NCBI GenBank assembly: GCA_030246985.1
Contig: CP107246.1
Coordinates: 1-64,000 of the forward strand
DNA: 64,000 nucleotides
From: Candidatus Nitricoxidivorans perseverans
Lineage (GTDB): Bacteria; Pseudomonadota; Gammaproteobacteria; Burkholderiales; Rhodocyclaceae
Reading direction: 5' to 3'
The notes under the pieces are model-generated. The model did not search any database. It was not told where the DNA came from and saw only the letters and a list, made by a program, of their open reading frames with translations. Below, piece by piece: positions 8,051 to 16,900 of this stretch (position 1 is the first letter of the stretch; each line of letters begins with the position of its first letter). The position numbers and the translations under genes are program-made.

Positions 8051-9975
8051 CCCGACTTTGACACTTTCGAGGCACATTTCAGACCGACACCCATCAACCA
8101 TGCGGGTTTCCGAGCGTCGAATCGCAAAACGCCTAGATACATGGATTGTTGATTATCGCCCCGGAAGGCCGCTACGATACGGGCCATGTACCTACGCGAG
8201 AGCAAACAACGGCGAGCGGATGGCAGCGTCGTGACCTATCTGCAACTGGCGGAGAACGTCTGGGATGCCGCCAAGGGAAGGTCGCAAGCCAGCATCGTGC
8301 ATAACTGCGGGCGCGCCGACGATCCCGACGTTGTCGAGCGTCTGCGCAGGCTGGCCAAAAGCATCCTGCGCCGCTGCTCGCCGGAAGAGATCGTCGCTGC
8401 CGATGGCGACTGGCGCCTGATCTGCGCCTGGCCCTACGGCGACCTCTACGTCCTCGAAGCCATCTGGAAGCAACTCGGCATCGACGCCATCGTGCGACAG
8501 CAGGCCAGCCCGCGGCATCTCGGGTTCGACGTCGAGCGCGCCCTGTTCGCTCTGGTCGCCAATCGTGCCTGCGCGCCGGCCTCGAAACTCTATTGCCATG
8601 AACAGTGGCTCAAGGAAGACGCGCATATCGACGGGACGCAGGGATTGAAACTGCACCAGCTGTACCGCGCCATGGACTTCCTGGAAGCGAACAAGAACGC
8701 CATCGAGCACGCCATCTTCCACCGGGTGGCCGACCTGCTCAATCTCGACGTCGAGGTGATCTTCTACGACACCACCTCGCTGCACTTCGAGACCGATGAG
8801 GAAGACGAAGGCGACAAGAACGGAAACGTCCAGGGCAGCCAGGCGGCCGGCAAGAAAGTCTATGCCGCTCCTCGCAAGCGCGGCCACAGCAAGAACGGCC
8901 GCAGCGATGCGCCGCAGATCATCGTCGGTATGGCCGTCACCCGGGATGGCTTTCCGGTGCGTCACTGGGTCTTCCCCGGCAACACGGTCGATGTCACCAC
9001 CGTTGCCCGGGTCAAGGAAGACCTACGCGGCTGGCAACTCACGCGCTGCCTCTTCGTCGGCGATGCCGGCATGGTCTCGCAGGCCAACTTGCAGACCTTG
9101 TCCAAGGGCGGCGGCAAGTACCTGCTGGCGATGCCAATGCGCCGCGGCGACGAGGTCACCGAGGACGTGCTATCGCGACCGGGCCGCTATCGCACTGTCG
9201 CCGAGAATCTGGAGGTGAAGGAAGTCATCGTCGGCGAGGGCGAGCGGCGGCGACGCTATGCGGTCTGCTTCAATCCGCTGGAAGCCAAACGCCAGAAGGC
9301 ACATCGGGAGGAACTGCTGAACGAACTGGAGGCGGAACTGGCCAGCCTGTCCGATCTGGCCAAGGTGAGTCACACGAAACGGGTCTGCGCCTTGCGCAGC
9401 AGCGCCCGCTACGGGCGCTTGCTGAAGGAAACGAAGCGGGGCTTGGCGATTGATCGCCAGGCGGTCGCCGAACTGGAGCGTTTCGACGGCAAGTTCGTGG
9501 TGCATAGCAACGACGACACGCTCACGGCCGAGGACATGGCGCTGGGCTACAAACAGCAGCAGCGGGTGGAAGAGGCCTGGCGGACGATGAAGAGCGGATT
9601 GAAGATGCGTCCGGTGTTCCACTGGGCGCCCCACCGCATTCATGCCCACATCGCCATCACCGTTCTGTCGCTCTTGCTGGAGCGCACCATCGAGCACGCG
9701 TGTCAGGATACCTGGCGCACTATCCGGGATGACCTGAAGCGCATCCAGTTGGCGCTATTGTCCAGCCCCCACGGTCGTGTCTGGCAGGTGACCGAGCCTT
9801 CGCCGGATGCCGCTAACCGATTGAAGGCATTGAAAATAAAGCCGCCGAAGCCGATCCTGAATCTGGATTGACCGCCTTCCCCGCCTAGATACACACCGAT
9901 TTCGGCTGTCTCGCCGAATGCTTTGCGCCATGCGGCTTTCCGTGGGGCGTGTTACTTGGCGGTGTCAAAGTCGGG
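8051..9975 (+). mobile_element. IS1634-type (IS4 superfamily) insertion sequence
   Basis: 1925 bases with perfect 14-base terminal inverted repeats (CCCGACTTTGACAC at 8051-8064 and its complement at 9962-9975). It is flanked by a 5-base direct repeat TTGCG (8046-8050 and 9976-9980). Removing the element and one repeat joins NLLR to AEGLETLPK of parB-like gene 1 in frame. It contains one transposase gene on the + strand. The clean repeats and intact gene point to a recent insertion. Confidence 0.93.
8186..9871 (+). CDS. IS1634-family transposase
   Basis: 561 residues. It begins YLRESKQRRADGSVVTYLQL, the characteristic N-terminal module of the family, and has the DDE catalytic region with VIFYDTTSLHFE, IVGMAVTRDGFPVRHWVFPG and LFVGDAGMVSQANL. 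The C-terminal EEAWRTMKSGLKMRPVFHW segment supplies the expected YREK/E-like motif region. The frame is uninterrupted and occupies most of the IS. It catalyses transposition of its own element. Its length is normal for IS1634 relatives. It lies in the same orientation as the parB gene it disrupts. Confidence 0.93.
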   Translation: MYLRESKQRRADGSVVTYLQLAENVWDAAKGRSQASIVHNCGRADDPDVVERLRRLAKSILRRCSPEEIVAADGDWRLICAWPYGDLYVLEAIWKQLGIDAIVRQQASPRHLGFDVERALFALVANRACAPASKLYCHEQWLKEDAHIDGTQGLKLHQLYRAMDFLEANKNAIEHAIFHRVADLLNLDVEVIFYDTTSLHFETDEEDEGDKNGNVQGSQAAGKKVYAAPRKRGHSKNGRSDAPQIIVGMAVTRDGFPVRHWVFPGNTVDVTTVARVKEDLRGWQLTRCLFVGDAGMVSQANLQTLSKGGGKYLLAMPMRRGDEVTEDVLSRPGRYRTVAENLEVKEVIVGEGERRRRYAVCFNPLEAKRQKAHREELLNELEAELASLSDLAKVSHTKRVCALRSSARYGRLLKETKRGLAIDRQAVAELERFDGKFVVHSNDDTLTAEDMALGYKQQQRVEEAWRTMKSGLKMRPVFHWAPHRIHAHIAITVLSLLLERTIEHACQDTWRTIRDDLKRIQLALLSSPHGRVWQVTEPSPDAANRLKALKIKPPKPILNLD

Positions 9976-10190
9976 TTGCGTGCCGAAGGACTCGAAACCC
10001 TGCCGAAGTATCTTGCCGATCGTGTCTGGAGCAGTGGGGGCCGGACATGAGCAAGGTAGCGCTCGGGTTCGTTCCCGACACTCTGCGCGTCGCCCTGGAC
10101 AAGCTGCTCCCGTCTCGAAAAACACCGACCGGCTTGGTCACGTCGTACAAATATCGACAGATACTCGCGTCCATGGGCGAAATCGGTTTG

Positions 10191-11597
10191 GGCTGTTCAC
10201 GGATTTCCTACGGTAAACAAGCGTGCCGACGGTAATGCGGGCGGCATGCAGTTATAGAGGAACGAAGGCGTGTCCTCTGTGTTCAACTGGAAGATCTTGA
10301 GCTTGAGATACGCCATATCGCGGAAGCCTCGGGCACGGCGGCGCAGCAGGGCGATGGAGACGTTGCCGGCCTCCAGTCGCGCAGTGGTGATCGGATGAGC
10401 GGCGTAGGCGCAGATGCCGGAACGATGGGACTGCAAGGTCTTCACGAACTTGGCAAGGCCCGTGATCTTGGCGGCCTTGGCCATGCCGCACCAGTCGTCA
10501 AGGCGCTCGGCCATGTCCGTCGGTGTGGCCGGCTGGTGCCACAGGCGCTGCAACTGCTCCTTGAGCGTGTAGAGGGAAGCCAGCGGTTGGTTCTGTGCCA
10601 GCAACAGGTCAAGCCGGCCCTGGTCAGTGTCCTTGAGGGTGCTGCGATTGGAGAGCAGCAGCCACAGGCTGCCCTTGATCGCCTGCTGGCCGGTGAGGTC
10701 GCCCAGCGTCTTGGCCGCCTTGAACTCGGCGCGGCGGCAATCGCGGATCACCTTGTTGAACATCTGCATGACGTGGAAGCGGTCGAAGACGATGGATGCC
10801 TGCGGCAGCGATTCGCGCACGGCGGCGATGTAGGCCGGCCCCATGTCGAGCGCGACGGCCTTGATGCCGGCAGCGCACTCCTGCGACAGGGCGTCGAGGA
10901 ACTCGATCAGCACGGCGGACTCGCGCCCTTCCTTGACCCACAGGATGCGCCCGTAATGGGTGCCGGGCGACAGGTCATAGACCAGGGTGAAGTAGCTCTG
11001 TCCCTTGGCGCGGGCGACTTCATCGACGCCGAGGTAACGAATACCGGCAAGGGTTTGCGGCTGCGGAATTGGAATCGTCTCCGCCAGGTGTGCGCATTCG
11101 ATGGCTTTCACCGAATCCCAGGACAGGCCGAAATGGCGCGCCACCGCCGAGATCGGCATGTGCCGGGCCAAGCCGGCGATCAGCCGCGCCAAGCGTTTCG
11201 TCACCCGCGCCTTGGGGCAGACAAACGGCAGTTGCTCCACGCGCACGTGGCCGGGCGACAGAAAGGTCTCGGCGTACTCGATCTCGACTTCGCAGGGCCA
11301 GCCGCCGATGGGTACGTCTCGCACCGTCCGCCGCAGCAGACGATTGACCTGCCCACGCCGCCCCGTGCGGCTATCCACCGGCCGCCGGCGCCGGTCACGG
11401 TTGCAGATGACCCGCACCCGACCGCCCTCTTCATCGAATACAACGCTCTTGATCACTTGCCCCTCAAGCCCCAAAATCTTCGCCGGGATGACCGCTCCCA
11501 TAATGTTGTACCTACCCGAGTCCTGGAAAACCCGCGTGGATACACCATCTCAGGGATGTCGGTCATCTCATTTACCGTAGGATTTGCCGGAAGAGCC
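10191..11597 (-). mobile_element. ISL3-family insertion sequence, copy 2
   Basis: 1407 bases, nearly identical to the copy at 6143-7548 and in the same orientation. It has the same terminal inverted repeats and is flanked by its own 8-base duplication TCGGTTTG (10183-10190 and 11598-11605). The two copies lie in the two tandem parB-like genes and bracket the IS1634-type element, so they could behave as a composite transposon or recombine with loss of the 4 kb between them. Confidence 0.95.
10197..11501 (-). CDS. ISL3-family transposase (copy 2)
   Basis: 434 residues, the same protein as at 6149-7453, with the GVDEVARAKG and FDRFHVMQMF motif regions of the ISL3 DDE core. The frame is intact. 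The two bases that differ between the IS copies fall outside this gene, so both should make the same enzyme. Confidence 0.95.
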   Translation of the reverse strand: MGAVIPAKILGLEGQVIKSVVFDEEGGRVRVICNRDRRRRPVDSRTGRRGQVNRLLRRTVRDVPIGGWPCEVEIEYAETFLSPGHVRVEQLPFVCPKARVTKRLARLIAGLARHMPISAVARHFGLSWDSVKAIECAHLAETIPIPQPQTLAGIRYLGVDEVARAKGQSYFTLVYDLSPGTHYGRILWVKEGRESAVLIEFLDALSQECAAGIKAVALDMGPAYIAAVRESLPQASIVFDRFHVMQMFNKVIRDCRRAEFKAAKTLGDLTGQQAIKGSLWLLLSNRSTLKDTDQGRLDLLLAQNQPLASLYTLKEQLQRLWHQPATPTDMAERLDDWCGMAKAAKITGLAKFVKTLQSHRSGICAYAAHPITTARLEAGNVSIALLRRRARGFRDMAYLKLKIFQLNTEDTPSFLYNCMPPALPSARLFTVGNP

Positions 11598-12371
11598 TCG
11601 GTTTGATTGAGCCGCTCTCGGTGACGCCGGCGAACCCCGAAACCGGACAACATCTTTTGCTCGACGGCCACATCAGGCTGATAGCGCTTCGCGAACTGGG
11701 CCATACCGAAGCCACATGTCTGATTGCGAAGGACGACGAAAGCTATACCTACAACACCCGCGTTAACCGGATATCAACGATCCAGGAGCATTACATGATT
11801 CGCCGCGCCATCGATCGCGGCGTATCGCCGACCAAACTCGCCAAGACCTTGGGTATCGATGTCAGCCTGATCCACAAGAAGGCTTCGCTATTGGAGGGTA
11901 TTTGCGCCGAGGCCACCGAGCTGCTGCAGGATCGGCACTTCACCACCAACGTTTCCCGCGTCCTGCGGCAGATGAAGCCGATTCGCCAGGTCGAGTGCGT
12001 CGAACTGATGATTTCCGCGAATAATCTGACCACCACCTATGCGGACGCATTGTTGGCAGCAACACCGGCGGACATGCTGATCGAGGGCAAGAAACCCAAG
12101 AAGCGGGCCGGCATTACCCAGGAGCAGATGTCACGCATGGAGCGAGAAATGGCCAACGTGCAGGGGCAATACAAACTGGCGGAGCAAACCTTCGGTCAGG
12201 ACGTTCTCAATCTGGTGCTGGCGCGGGGCTACCTGGCCAAACTGCTTGAGAATAAGGCCGTGAACAGGTTTCTGAAGCAGCGGCATGCAGACGTGCTTGA
12301 GCAGTTCGAGAATATTGTCCAGGCAACGTCACTGGAGGCGTAACACCCGAATATTCGTGCTGTCGATCAAT

Positions 12372-12390
12372 AGGCTCGTCCAGTGAGCCT
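12372..12390 (+). terminator. Short hairpin after parB-like gene 2
   Basis: AGGCTC (12372-12377) pairs with GAGCCT (12385-12390) across a 7-base loop, 28 bases after the stop of parB-like gene 2. There is no clear U run afterwards, so it is at best a weak or Rho-assisted terminator separating the recombinase element from the BREX operon. Confidence 0.3.
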
Positions 12391-12463
12391 GTTGGGCCGG
12401 AAAATGCCTGTCCAGCCACACGCATTAAGAATATCCCGCCTAAACGACCTTGTTCGGATCTAA

Positions 12464-12507
12464 TCCAGTCTATTCGTATTTACTGGACGCTCTCGCTGTG
12501 CCATTAT
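12464..12507 (+). promoter_or_regulatory. Putative BREX operon promoter with overlapping inverted repeat
   Basis: TTTACT (12479-12484) and CATTAT (12502-12507) are spaced by exactly 17 bases and resemble sigma-70 -35 and -10 boxes. An inverted repeat TCCAGT (12464-12469) / ACTGGA (12482-12487) overlaps the -35 box, a natural place for a repressor. It lies 39 bases before the first BREX gene, and no other gap of comparable size interrupts the operon downstream. Confidence 0.45.
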
Positions 12508-12545
12508 GCGCAATTGTCGATGCATAACCACGGACGGGAAAACTC

Positions 12546-12746
12546 ATGTCAGATCGCTGGTTGTCAGTTGAAGAGATCGCTGAACACCTGGGAGTTAGCA
12601 AGGACACGGTATACGCTTGGATTTCAAAAAAAAGTATGCCGGCTCATCGCGTCGGGCGACTTTGGAAATTCCAGAAGGTCGAGGTCGATGTCTGGATCAA
12701 AGCCGGAGGTGCCAATGAAGAGCCTGTTAGCAGCGACGGCAAGTAA
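12546..12746 (+). CDS. Excisionase-like helix-turn-helix protein heading the BREX operon
   Basis: 66 residues, almost entirely one MerR/BldC-type HTH: LSVEEIAEHLGVSKDTVYAW, then the wing with HRVGRLWKFQKVEVDVWI. Proteins of this size bind DNA as dimers and act as local regulators or excision factors. It is the first gene of the operon, and its stop TAA overlaps the brxA ATG (TAATG at 12744-12748). The inverted repeat at 12464-12487 just upstream is a plausible operator, so I infer autoregulation of the BREX operon. It is not the WYL-type BrxR regulator known from some other BREX loci. Confidence 0.75.
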   Translation: MSDRWLSVEEIAEHLGVSKDTVYAWISKKSMPAHRVGRLWKFQKVEVDVWIKAGGANEEPVSSDGK

Positions 12747-13360
12747 TGGCCAGCTCGCGATACCGACTTTCATTTACTACCGGCGGCCTGTTCGCCCAAG
12801 AGTCAGCCATGGTGGCTGAGATCTATCTGCGCACGATGGACTGGCGGCAGACTCGCGATCAGGTTCGGGAAAAGAATCTCCTGCAGGTCAGGACGTCCGC
12901 CGCCGCGCTGCGAATTAGCAAGGAAGTGGTGGCCCGCCTCGAGCACCTTGCCATTCCGGAACTGCAGTGCATTATTGACGGCACAGTGCGGGAACGCGGT
13001 TACCTGCTCTGGACCGCAGCCTGTCTGCGTTATGAATTCATTCGGGAGTTCGCCGTCGAAGTGCTCCGCGAATATTTCGTTACGCTACGCCAGGTGCTGA
13101 GTCTCAAGGACTTCGACGCATTTTTCAACAGCAAAGCAATGTGGCACGATGAATTGGATGGCACAGCAGCATCAACGCAAAATAAGTTGCGCCAAAACCT
13201 GTTTCGAATGATGAGGGAGGCTGACCTGATCTCCCCCGAAAACCTGATTCAGCCGGCCATGCTTACACCCCGAATCGCGGCGATCCTCTCCGCCCGGAAG
13301 CGCGAAGCTTTTCTGATCTTTCCGCTGGCGGATTCCGATATCAATAGGTGGCTCCAATGA
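12746..13360 (+). CDS. brxA: BrxA (DUF1819), BREX-1 component
   Basis: 204 residues, the usual BrxA length, with the family's YRLSFTTGGLFAQESAMVAE opening and a helical body (RISKEVVARLEHL, LRYEFIREFAVEVLREYF). BrxA is an all-helical protein, reported to bind DNA, encoded first in most type 1 BREX loci. Here it overlaps the HTH gene upstream and brxB downstream (ATGA at 13357-13360). Identification rests on the opening motif, the length and the invariant brxA-brxB-brxC order. It presumably contributes to the BREX complex that methylates self DNA and blocks phage replication. Confidence 0.9.
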   Translation: MASSRYRLSFTTGGLFAQESAMVAEIYLRTMDWRQTRDQVREKNLLQVRTSAAALRISKEVVARLEHLAIPELQCIIDGTVRERGYLLWTAACLRYEFIREFAVEVLREYFVTLRQVLSLKDFDAFFNSKAMWHDELDGTAASTQNKLRQNLFRMMREADLISPENLIQPAMLTPRIAAILSARKREAFLIFPLADSDINRWLQ

Positions 13361-13968
13361 GTCGCACTATTGGGCAGCAGTCGATTGCCGATCGCTTTGA
13401 GCACCTGCTGCAGGTCGTGAGCAGCCCGCGCTTTCTAAGGATGGAGGGTCTTGGCAACGAGGTACCGTTCTTCATCTGCGACTACAAGCCGTCGGAATCG
13501 GTGGAAATGACCAGGATGCAGCGGCAGTTGGCCAATCGCCTGAACCAGCAGGGCGTGAGAATTCTTGAAATCAATATTTATGACTTGTCTATCGACCTTC
13601 TAAAACAAGCTGGAGATTGGGACTGGTATCTCGCAGAAGAAACAAACATACCCAAAGCCAAATTGCTTGAGGATCTCCAGTCGATTCTCGACGTTGAGAC
13701 GGTATTGGTGCCGGCGATGGCAGATCGAATGGCGCGAGAGGCATTCGACGTTCTATTTATTTCGGGTGTCGGCGAGGTATTTCCCTTCATCCGCTCCCAC
13801 AACGTACTCAACAACTTGCAGAAAGCCGCCAAGCTTCGGCCGACGGTGATGTTTTTTCCCGGCTGCTACTCCCACTCGGTGGAAACTGGTGCCTCGCTTG
13901 AGCTATTCGGTCGCCTGCGTGACGACAAGTACTACCGGGCCTTCAATATTTACGACTATCAGGTGTGA
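13357..13968 (+). CDS. brxB: BrxB (DUF1788), BREX-1 component
   Basis: 203 residues. It shows the DUF1788 features: RFEHLLQVVSSPRFLRMEGL near the start, PFFICDYKPSESVEM, ILEINIYDLSIDLL, VLFISGVGEVFPFIRSHNVL and the C-terminal TVMFFPGCYS. The start is the ATG overlapping the brxA stop. BrxB is a small core component of type 1 BREX, thought to bridge other components; its biochemical role is not settled. It lies directly upstream of brxC. Confidence 0.92.
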   Translation: MSRTIGQQSIADRFEHLLQVVSSPRFLRMEGLGNEVPFFICDYKPSESVEMTRMQRQLANRLNQQGVRILEINIYDLSIDLLKQAGDWDWYLAEETNIPKAKLLEDLQSILDVETVLVPAMADRMAREAFDVLFISGVGEVFPFIRSHNVLNNLQKAAKLRPTVMFFPGCYSHSVETGASLELFGRLRDDKYYRAFNIYDYQV

Positions 13969-13979
13969 GAACAGTGCAC

Positions 13980-16900
13980 ATGGAACTCAAAACCATATTC
14001 GAAAGGGACGTTAATCGTCCCATTGAAGGCGTCATCAAGGCAGACGACGAAGCTGGCCTGAAAAATGAGATTGAGGAATACGTCCTCACCAATGAAGTCG
14101 CCAAGCGCCTGGATTCGTTTCTCGATGCCTACAACAATTACCACGGTGCCAATGGCGTTTGGGTGTCTGGCTTTTTCGGGTCTGGCAAATCCCACCTGCT
14201 CAAGATACTGGCGCTAGTCCTGGAAAACCGGGTGGTTGACGGCGCGAACGCACTGGAGTTGTTTTTGCCGAAGATTCACGACGACAAGATCCTTGCTGCT
14301 GCGCTGGAAAAGGCAGTGGCGATTCCGTCAAAAAGCATTCTGTTCAACATAGATCAGAAAGCCGACGTCATCAGCAAAACCCAGAGCGATGCGCTCCTGG
14401 CGGTGTTCGTAAAGGTTTTCGACGAGACCTGCGGCTATTACGGCAAGCAACCCTACATCGCTCAATTCGAGCGCGAACTGGACCGGGATGGCCTGTTTGA
14501 TGACTTCAAGACGCAATTCAAGCAATTGTCGTCCAACGACTGGGATTGGGGCCGAGCTCGCCCAGCCCGTGTCGCCTCCTTCATCGATCAAGCCTTCAAC
14601 AAGGTAACCGGCCAGAACGTGAATGGCGTCCTGGATAAATTCCGACTCGATTACCGGCTCTCTATCGAAGATTTCGCCAATCACGTGCAAGCCTGGATCG
14701 ATAAGCAGGCACCGAACTTCCGCCTCAACTTCTTCGTTGATGAGGTAGGCCAGTACATCGCGGATAACACCAAGCTCATGACCAACCTGCAAACCGTCGC
14801 CGAAAGCCTGGCAACCAAGTGCAATGGCCGCGCCTGGATCATCGTTACCGCGCAGGAGGACATGAACGCTGTCGTTGGCGAAATGAGCAAGCAGCAAAGC
14901 AACGATTTCACCAAGATCCAGGCCCGCTTCAACAGTCGCATGAAGCTCACCAGCGCCGACGTCGCTGAAGTCATCCAGAAGCGACTGCTGCTCAAGAACG
15001 ATGCCGGCGCGCAGCAACTTGCTGCGGTCTACGCTCAGCAATCAAACAATTTCAAGACACTGTTCGACTTTGCCGATGGCGCCCAGACCTATCGCAACTT
15101 CAAGGATGCTGACCATTTTGTCAGTGCCTACCCGTTCATTCCTTACCAGTTCGCGCTGTTTCAGGTCGCCATCCAGGGCATCTCCCAACACAATGGCTTT
15201 GAGGGCAAGCATAGCTCGGTGGGCGAGCGATCCATGCTCGGCGTATTCCGCGAGGTCGCGATCGCCATTGCCGGCCGGCCCGTAGGACAGCTGGCCACTT
15301 TCGACCTGATGTTCGAAGGCATCCGTACATCGCTGAAAACCGGTATTCAAAGTGCGATCCGGCAGGCCGAGCAGCATTTGGGCGACCCGTTTGCCGTGCG
15401 CCTGCTCAAGGCATTGTTCCTCGTCAAATACGTCAAGGAATTCAAACCGACCCTGCGCAACCTGAGCGTCTTGATGCTCGACCGCTTCGACCAGGACATC
15501 CTGGCGCTGCGAAAAAGAATCGAAGCCGCGCTCAACCTACTTGAACAGCAAACCTACATTCAACGCAACGGAGAATTGTACGAATACCTGACCGACGAAG
15601 AAAAAGACATCGAGCAGGAAATTAAAAATACCGAGGTGGAATCCACCGATGTCATGGCCGAGCTGGAACGACTGGTGTTCGACCATGTCATCAAGCAGCG
15701 CAAGATCCGCTACGACAATGGTCAGGACTATCCTTATTCGCGCAAGATGGATGATCGCCTGCAGGGCCGCGAACACGAACTAGCGATCCACGTCGTCACC
15801 CCATTCAGCGAGAGCGCCGGCAACGACACCGTGCAACGGATGCAAAGCATGGGGCGCGACGAACTGCGTGTGGTATTGCCGGAGGATGAACGGCTGGTGC
15901 GTGACCTGCTGATGTACAAGCGCACCGAAAGATACATCCGACAGAATGTCTCGGTTGCGCAACAGGAAATCGTCAAGCGCATCCTTAACGACAAGGGCTT
16001 CCAGAACCGCGAGCGTCTGGTCGAAATCGAGAACCGCCTTCAGCTACTACTGGGGCAGGCCAAACTAATCATCAACAGCGGCGATGTCGAAGTCTCCGGT
16101 GACGACGGTCAGGCGCGCATCCTGCGAGGCTTTCACCAACTCATCGAATATAGCTATCCCAACTTGCGCATGCTGCGTGGCGTGACTTACAACGAAGGCG
16201 ACGTCGGCAATTACTTACGCCATTCGCAAGAAGGCCTGCTCGGCAACGATGCCACCAACCTGGGTGAACCCGAACAGGAGTTGCTCGCCTTTGTCCAGAG
16301 CAACGCCCGCGGCGGCGTGCGCACCACCTTGAAGAGCCTGCTCGAACGTTTCGAGCGCAAGCCTTACGGCTGGTACTACGCAGCCATTCTGTGCAATGTG
16401 GCCCTGCTGTGCGCACGCGGCAAGCTGGAACTGCGTAGCGACAGCAATGTGCTGGAGGACGACGCGCTGGAGCGCGCACTCCGCAACACCCACGGCCACA
16501 GCAATGTGGTGCTGGAGCCGCAAGTCGAATTCACGGCATCCCAGGTGCGTGCGCTCAAGGATTTTTATTCCGAATTCTTCGATGGCCCGGCCAAAGCCAC
16601 AGAAGCCAAGGCGTTGGCGCGAGAAACCGCGGAGGCCATCTCGGCCTTGCAGCATGAGCTGGCGGAACTCCACGCCCAGTCCGCACTGTTCCCGTTCCTC
16701 AACGCGCTCGCACCGGTGCTGCTCACCCTCAAGGAAGTCGCCGCCAAAAATACCAACTGGTTCCTCACCGAACTGCCCCAGCAGGAAGACGTGCTGTTTG
16801 AACTCAAGGAACAGCAAATCGACCCCTTGCGCAAATTCATGAATGGGCCGCAGAAAACCATATTTGAGGAGGCCAGCCGCGTAGTCCAGGAGCAGGAGGA

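Larger units (their letters stand above)
5807..10050 (+). pseudogene. ParB/RepB-like protein 1, interrupted by two insertion sequences
   Basis: The coding pieces are 5807-6142, 7557-8050 and 9981-10050. Joining them with one copy of each target duplication gives exactly 900 bases, a 299-residue frame. The N-part has the ParB-like nuclease/partition fold (IPLDRVDVLNPRQRN, VCGEGRLTAFRNLGE, SLAENIARRQ). The middle has the HTH (LIAAKTGLTMQYVQGIL) and a RepB C-terminal-like helical tail ending ..LETLPKYLADRVWSSGG. In the intact element it would bind DNA together with gene 2. The first IS lies between LEI and LAG, the second between NLLR and AEG. As it stands only the first 112 codons plus IS-derived residues can be translated, so it is inactive. 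Confidence 0.85.
10047..12343 (+). pseudogene. ParB/RepB-like protein 2, interrupted by ISL3 copy 2
   Basis: The coding pieces are 10047-10190 and 11606-12343, together 882 bases, giving an uninterrupted 293-residue frame once the IS and one 8-base duplication are removed (..MGEIGL joined to IEPLSV..). The ParB-like fold (LLDGHIRLIALRELGHTEA), HTH (KLAKTLGIDVSLIHKKASLL) and RepB C-terminal-like helical region are all present downstream. The start ATG overlaps the stop of gene 1 (ATGA at 10047-10050), so the pair was translationally coupled and adjacent to the serine recombinase. The distal part from about 11603 could still be translated from a TTG, but it lacks the N-terminus. Confidence 0.85.
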
